From Euplotes aediculatus (lineage: Eukaryota; Ciliophora; Spirotrichea; Euplotida; Euplotidae), in the NCBI GenBank assembly GCA_030463445.1, contig JAQGFW010001887.1, forward strand, positions 1 through 26,107: a stretch of 26,107 bases of DNA, in the 5' to 3' direction. The notes under the pieces were generated by a model, which was given only the letters and a program-made list of their open reading frames with translations, ran no database searches and had not been told where the DNA came from. Positions 22,770-26,107 of the stretch are shown piece by piece (positions within the stretch are counted from its first letter, which is position 1; each line of letters opens with the position of its first letter). The translations under genes and the position numbers were made by a program.

Positions 22770-23188
22770 ATAAAGCTTTATAAATCAGGAAGTTATTCTC
22801 TTTAAATTTAAATAAATATAATTGATATCATAATGAATGTAATTTATCCAAAAATTCACATTTCAATTGCTTCTCTCACTCATATCTGTAAAATATACTT
22901 AAAGAGTGTAATTATAATTTACTTAATATTAGTTTAGATTGTAAAAATATATAATAATTTATCATTTAGATAAAGTATTGTTATAAAGCTAATTTTAATA
23001 TCATTTTAACCAGAATAAGAATTAGTTTTTTTTTCTAAACTAATCATTAAAGAAATTGATATAAAATTATATAATAAAAAACTTGTAGGAGATTAAAAAA
23101 AATAATTAGTCTTTTTTTATACAACACTTAATTTCAGATTGATTTACTTCATATATAAAGTCAAATGAATATAAAATGGAATAGTTTT
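22770..23188. other. AT-rich 3' flank, no gene seen
   Basis: This lies downstream of the three-exon minus-strand gene. Neither a telomere nor a TTGAA/TTCAA core is visible here, so no chromosome end is indicated. Confidence 0.5.
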
Positions 23189-24054
23189 TTAAATTTTATA
23201 CTCATATAAATTTAACATAAGAAAATAAAATACATATGTATTGAAAGTCTTTCTTACATTTTCATATTCTGTATATGTTATTCTGATTGTATCATAATAG
23301 TTCAAGTTGTTATCTTGCAATAACTCAAATTCTTCTTTTGTCCATTTTTCACCATCATTCCAATGAGTCTCCATTTTCTTTTCGTACTCTATGTTAAATC
23401 TTATTTCATTTTCTTTTTCTAAACTTCCATAGACTGGAATATGATTTAGTGAATATCAAGGTAAATCTTGTTCTAAATCTTTGGCTGAAAAATGTAAATT
23501 ATCGTCATTATTTTCCAATATTTCGTTTCTTTCGTTTCTTTCGTTTCTTTCATTTCTATTTTCCTCTTCTTCCTCATCATTATTTTCCTCTTCTTCCTCG
23601 TCTTTATTTTCTTCATTAGAATTATAAATATCTTGATGTGAAGTTATGCCTTTACTTTCTATTAAATTGAATTTCTAAATAATAGTAAAGATAGTTTATT
23701 ATACTTGATTATCTTCATAATTATATATCTGTTGCCTGATTTCTTCATTGTTTCTAAATGTTGCAGAGTTGTAAAGTAATTAATCAAGGATAAGCTAAAA
23801 CCCTACACATTTGATTCCTGATGCTCTTCTTGGTTTCGTATAGAGAATTCATTGTAACAATTATTGAGTTCTGCCGATGAGGTGTTCTGTGATAACTTTT
23901 TGATATAACTTTCGTTTGCTGATTCATCTACTATATAGGCTATAATTATAAGCTTTATTAAATCTAAGAAAGCCTGAAATGGGTCAATATCATTATTACA
24001 GATTATCATTTCGGCATAAATGTCAATATGAAGATGCTTCAAAAGTACATAAAT
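23189..24054 (-). CDS. Three-exon gene, acidic protein of unknown function, 5' incomplete
   Basis: Exons 24054-23807, 23753-23705 and 23674-23189 join in phase into 261 codons including the stop, with one TGA read as Cys. The 53-nt (GTAGGG...ATTTAG) and 30-nt (GTATAA...ATTTAG) introns are both phase-preserving. Exon 1 gives HIDIYAEMIICNNDIDPFQAF and a hydrophobic helix, LIKLIIIAYIVDES. Exon 3 has a low-complexity E/D/N stretch, four NER repeats, then THWNDGEKWTKEEFELLQDN, ending in TAA at 23189-23191. The W-T-K-E-E pattern recalls SANT/Myb-type helices but is too short to assign. Exon 1 starts at an acceptor (CCTTTAG), so a further upstream exon is likely. A GTAAGA at 23257 could end exon 3 early. 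The 162-codon last exon makes this the best gene after the channel. Confidence 0.75.
23522..23603 (-). repeat. Short tandem coding repeats (NER and DEEEEEN)
   Basis: A 9-nt unit (TTTCGTTTC on the plus strand) occurs about four times, encoding NER repeats. Beside it a 21-nt unit encoding an acidic D/E/N heptapeptide occurs twice. Both lie within exon 3 of the three-exon gene and stay in frame. Confidence 0.85.
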
Positions 24055-24346
24055 CTAAAGGCTTAGTTTAAAAATTTCAAAAATATAAAATTTCGGTATT
24101 GCTTAATAATGATTTTAAGTGTAAACTCAACTTGAAACAAACAATACGTGGTTGCAAAGCTTATAAATTATAATGATATTATATTTGCATACAAGAGAAG
24201 ACTTTAACTTTATTATATAAGACTTAGTTTTTGAAGTTTTTAGTCAAAAGAGATATAGATTGTAGAACAAATTTATAATTTTTTGTTAAATTAATAAATT
24301 ATGATCATAGATTATCAATTTATTAGTTAAGTTAATAAAGTCAGAT

Positions 24347-24511
24347 TTATAAACATTTTATCATTATTTGATTAATGATATATAAAAATTTTCTTTTAAA
24401 AACACGAATGCTATTGCGCTTCAACATAAAAAAAGCTTCAAGTTTTATAAATGGAATTGTTCACTCTTTGCTTTCATCTTCTCTAAATTCAACTTCTCCT
24501 GGTTGTAAACA
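24347..24511 (-). CDS. Candidate upstream exon of the three-exon gene
   Basis: A minus-strand frame of about 54 codons runs QPGEVEFREDESKECTIPF, then KLEAFFMLKRNSIRVFKRK, to a TAA at 24347-24349, with one TGA as Cys. GAA/GAT/AAA-rich codons match the style of the downstream gene. The opposite strand also has a 60-codon ATG-started frame (24375-24557), but it is S/L/F rich, as expected for antisense of an acidic reading frame. A GTGTTT donor-like site could end the exon. Confidence 0.35.
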
Positions 24512-26107
24512 TTATTTTGCTATTGCCTTTATTTTTGATATTTTTATCATATTTTAGCTTATATATTGAAAACTTAATTTTGTATTAAACATTATAAAAT
24601 TCTAAATCGTAACTGCCTCCACTGAAACACATAAAGAGATTTAAGTTTATCTAAATATCATCTAAAATTTTAAATGAATAAATAACTGATTTTAAATAGT
24701 ATTTTGACTCTTAACTACCTCTTCTTTCAAAACTTTAGTTATTATTATTTTTACTTAGAATGAACTTTGGAGCATAATATAACACTTAAAAGTAATAAAG
24801 CTTCAATACAAAATAATTTATATATTGTAAACAAATGTCTGACTAATTTCTAATAATTATAACGTCAAAATATTGAAATCTTTATTAGGGATTCAAAAGA
24901 AAGCTTCACGAATATAAATAAGTTAGCTAATTTTTCCTTCTGTAATTTAAAAATTCATAGACAAATTCAATAAGAAGAAATCTGTGAGTATATTCTAGCT
25001 TTCTGCATCACAGCATAACTAATAAGAGAGATAAATACAATAAAAAGACTTGAATTAATTAAAATCAAATAGCACATAAATAAATAAGTTTTTTTTTAAT
25101 TAAAAATATTCATGTTTTAACTATAATAACAAGCGAAATGTGTAAAGGTATTCTTCGGGCTAAATAGGTATTAAAAGAACTTACTTTAGATATCAAATAT
25201 TAATATGCAGTTCTTTTAAGAAATTTAATAATTTCAAGATTTTAGAAGGAAAGTGAAATAGCATCGTATAAGGTACACATTTATTCTAATTGAACTAAAT
25301 TTATTTAATGTAGAAAGTTTCAATTAAGAAAGAAACAAATATGCTTAATAAAAAATGGTAAATAGAAAATAATTACAAATGGAATATTAATATCAAAGTG
25401 AATAATGGATGATATCATAATAAGATGAAAAATTCCTTTGAACATCTTTACTTAATTCATATAAAATGATTTCTTTTCAATATTATGAAAAATAACTATA
25501 AAGTAATGAAATCATAAGAAATAGAATGCTAATTTTTTAATCTTATGATGACCATATCAAATATAAATAAATAATAATAAATACAAAAAGTAAAAATTCT
25601 CTTGACTCCTTTTCTCTAAACTTGTAATCTATCAAAAATTAAAAGGATTGATGATTTAAAATTTAAATAAAATATCTAAAATCAACATTGATTGATTTAA
25701 AGAAAACAAATTTAAATTAATATGATGTTTTTATTTATTCATAATAAAAAAGATTCAGATAATTAATCTATAAAAAAATTCAACAAAATGGTGATCTTAA
25801 AGAAAAATATTTGTCATGATAGCTTTAAAGAAATTGACAATTTAGGTATTTAATTACTTTAGTATTTTTATTCATTTTTTATTGTGTTGTCAATCATGAA
25901 CTATTGCTTAATCTAGTGATGTTTATATGAATATTGTTAAATTTTAAGATAAGCTAGTAGTTAAATTATTAAAAGTTGAGATAATTTTCTGTTGAATATG
26001 ATAAGTTACATTATTTTAATTTCTAGCAAGCGTTTAATTGGCATCCATCCGAGTCTTACCGAAGTTGTTCTTCATTAGTCTTTCCATTTTGAATATTATT
26101 ATAAAAT
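24512..26107. other. AT-rich terminal stretch, nothing clear
   Basis: Very AT-rich with short frames only. No telomere, RNA gene or repeat is recognised up to the end of the window. Confidence 0.5.

Noticed and set aside
5700-24500. Idea that TAA is read as Gln in the gene-poor part
   Set aside because: Several islands would extend if TAA were sense, but making all three stop codons sense opens every frame, so the extension carries no evidence. The channel gene and the three-exon gene end normally at TAA.

Overview
Organism. The window reads as Euplotes (spirotrich ciliate) DNA. It opens with exactly 28 nt of C4A4 telomere. A match to the Euplotes chromosome-breakage motif (core TTGAA) begins 17 bp inside it. 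The one large gene I recognise is only readable if TGA is cysteine and TAA/TAG are stops, which is the Euplotes code. AAA-TAA sites that join two coding frames in the +1 direction also occur, another known Euplotes trait.

Layout. (1) 1-5638: telomere, short 3' flank, and a minus-strand gene for an IP3-receptor/ryanodine-receptor family calcium-release channel. The C-terminal two thirds are clear: RIH-type helical region, RIH-associated domain, channel domain, Cys/His zinc site, coiled coil. Two short introns are inferred. The N-terminal beta-trefoil/MIR/first RIH part is not in this stretch. (2) 5639-18597: very AT-rich DNA with no long frame. It holds short coding-like islands, mostly minus strand and often starting after an AG acceptor (6262-6453, 8534-8728, 10930-11133, 16043-16324), a GC-richer island at 14480-15090, some hairpins, and one half of a diverged inverted duplication. 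(3) 18598-19357: a 20-bp satellite in two opposed arrays. (4) 19686-20339: a minus-strand coding block needing two AAA-TAA +1 shifts, with a MIR-like stretch. (5) 22280-22770: the second half of the inverted duplication. (6) 23189-24054: a minus-strand three-exon gene of unknown function with a 53-nt and a 30-nt intron. (7) 24512-26107: AT-rich, nothing clear.

Interpretation. Euplotes macronuclear chromosomes are usually gene-sized with a telomere at each end. A sequence with one telomere followed by about 20 kb of gene-poor DNA is therefore odd. It may be micronuclear or incompletely processed DNA, a macronuclear/germline assembly chimera, or an unusually long-intron locus. Most exon-like islands lie on the same strand as, and upstream of, the N-terminally short channel gene, so they could be its missing 5' exons. 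That is a hypothesis, not a demonstrated fact. In DNA this AT-rich with only two stop codons, open frames of 50-60 codons are expected by chance, so I scored short islands low.
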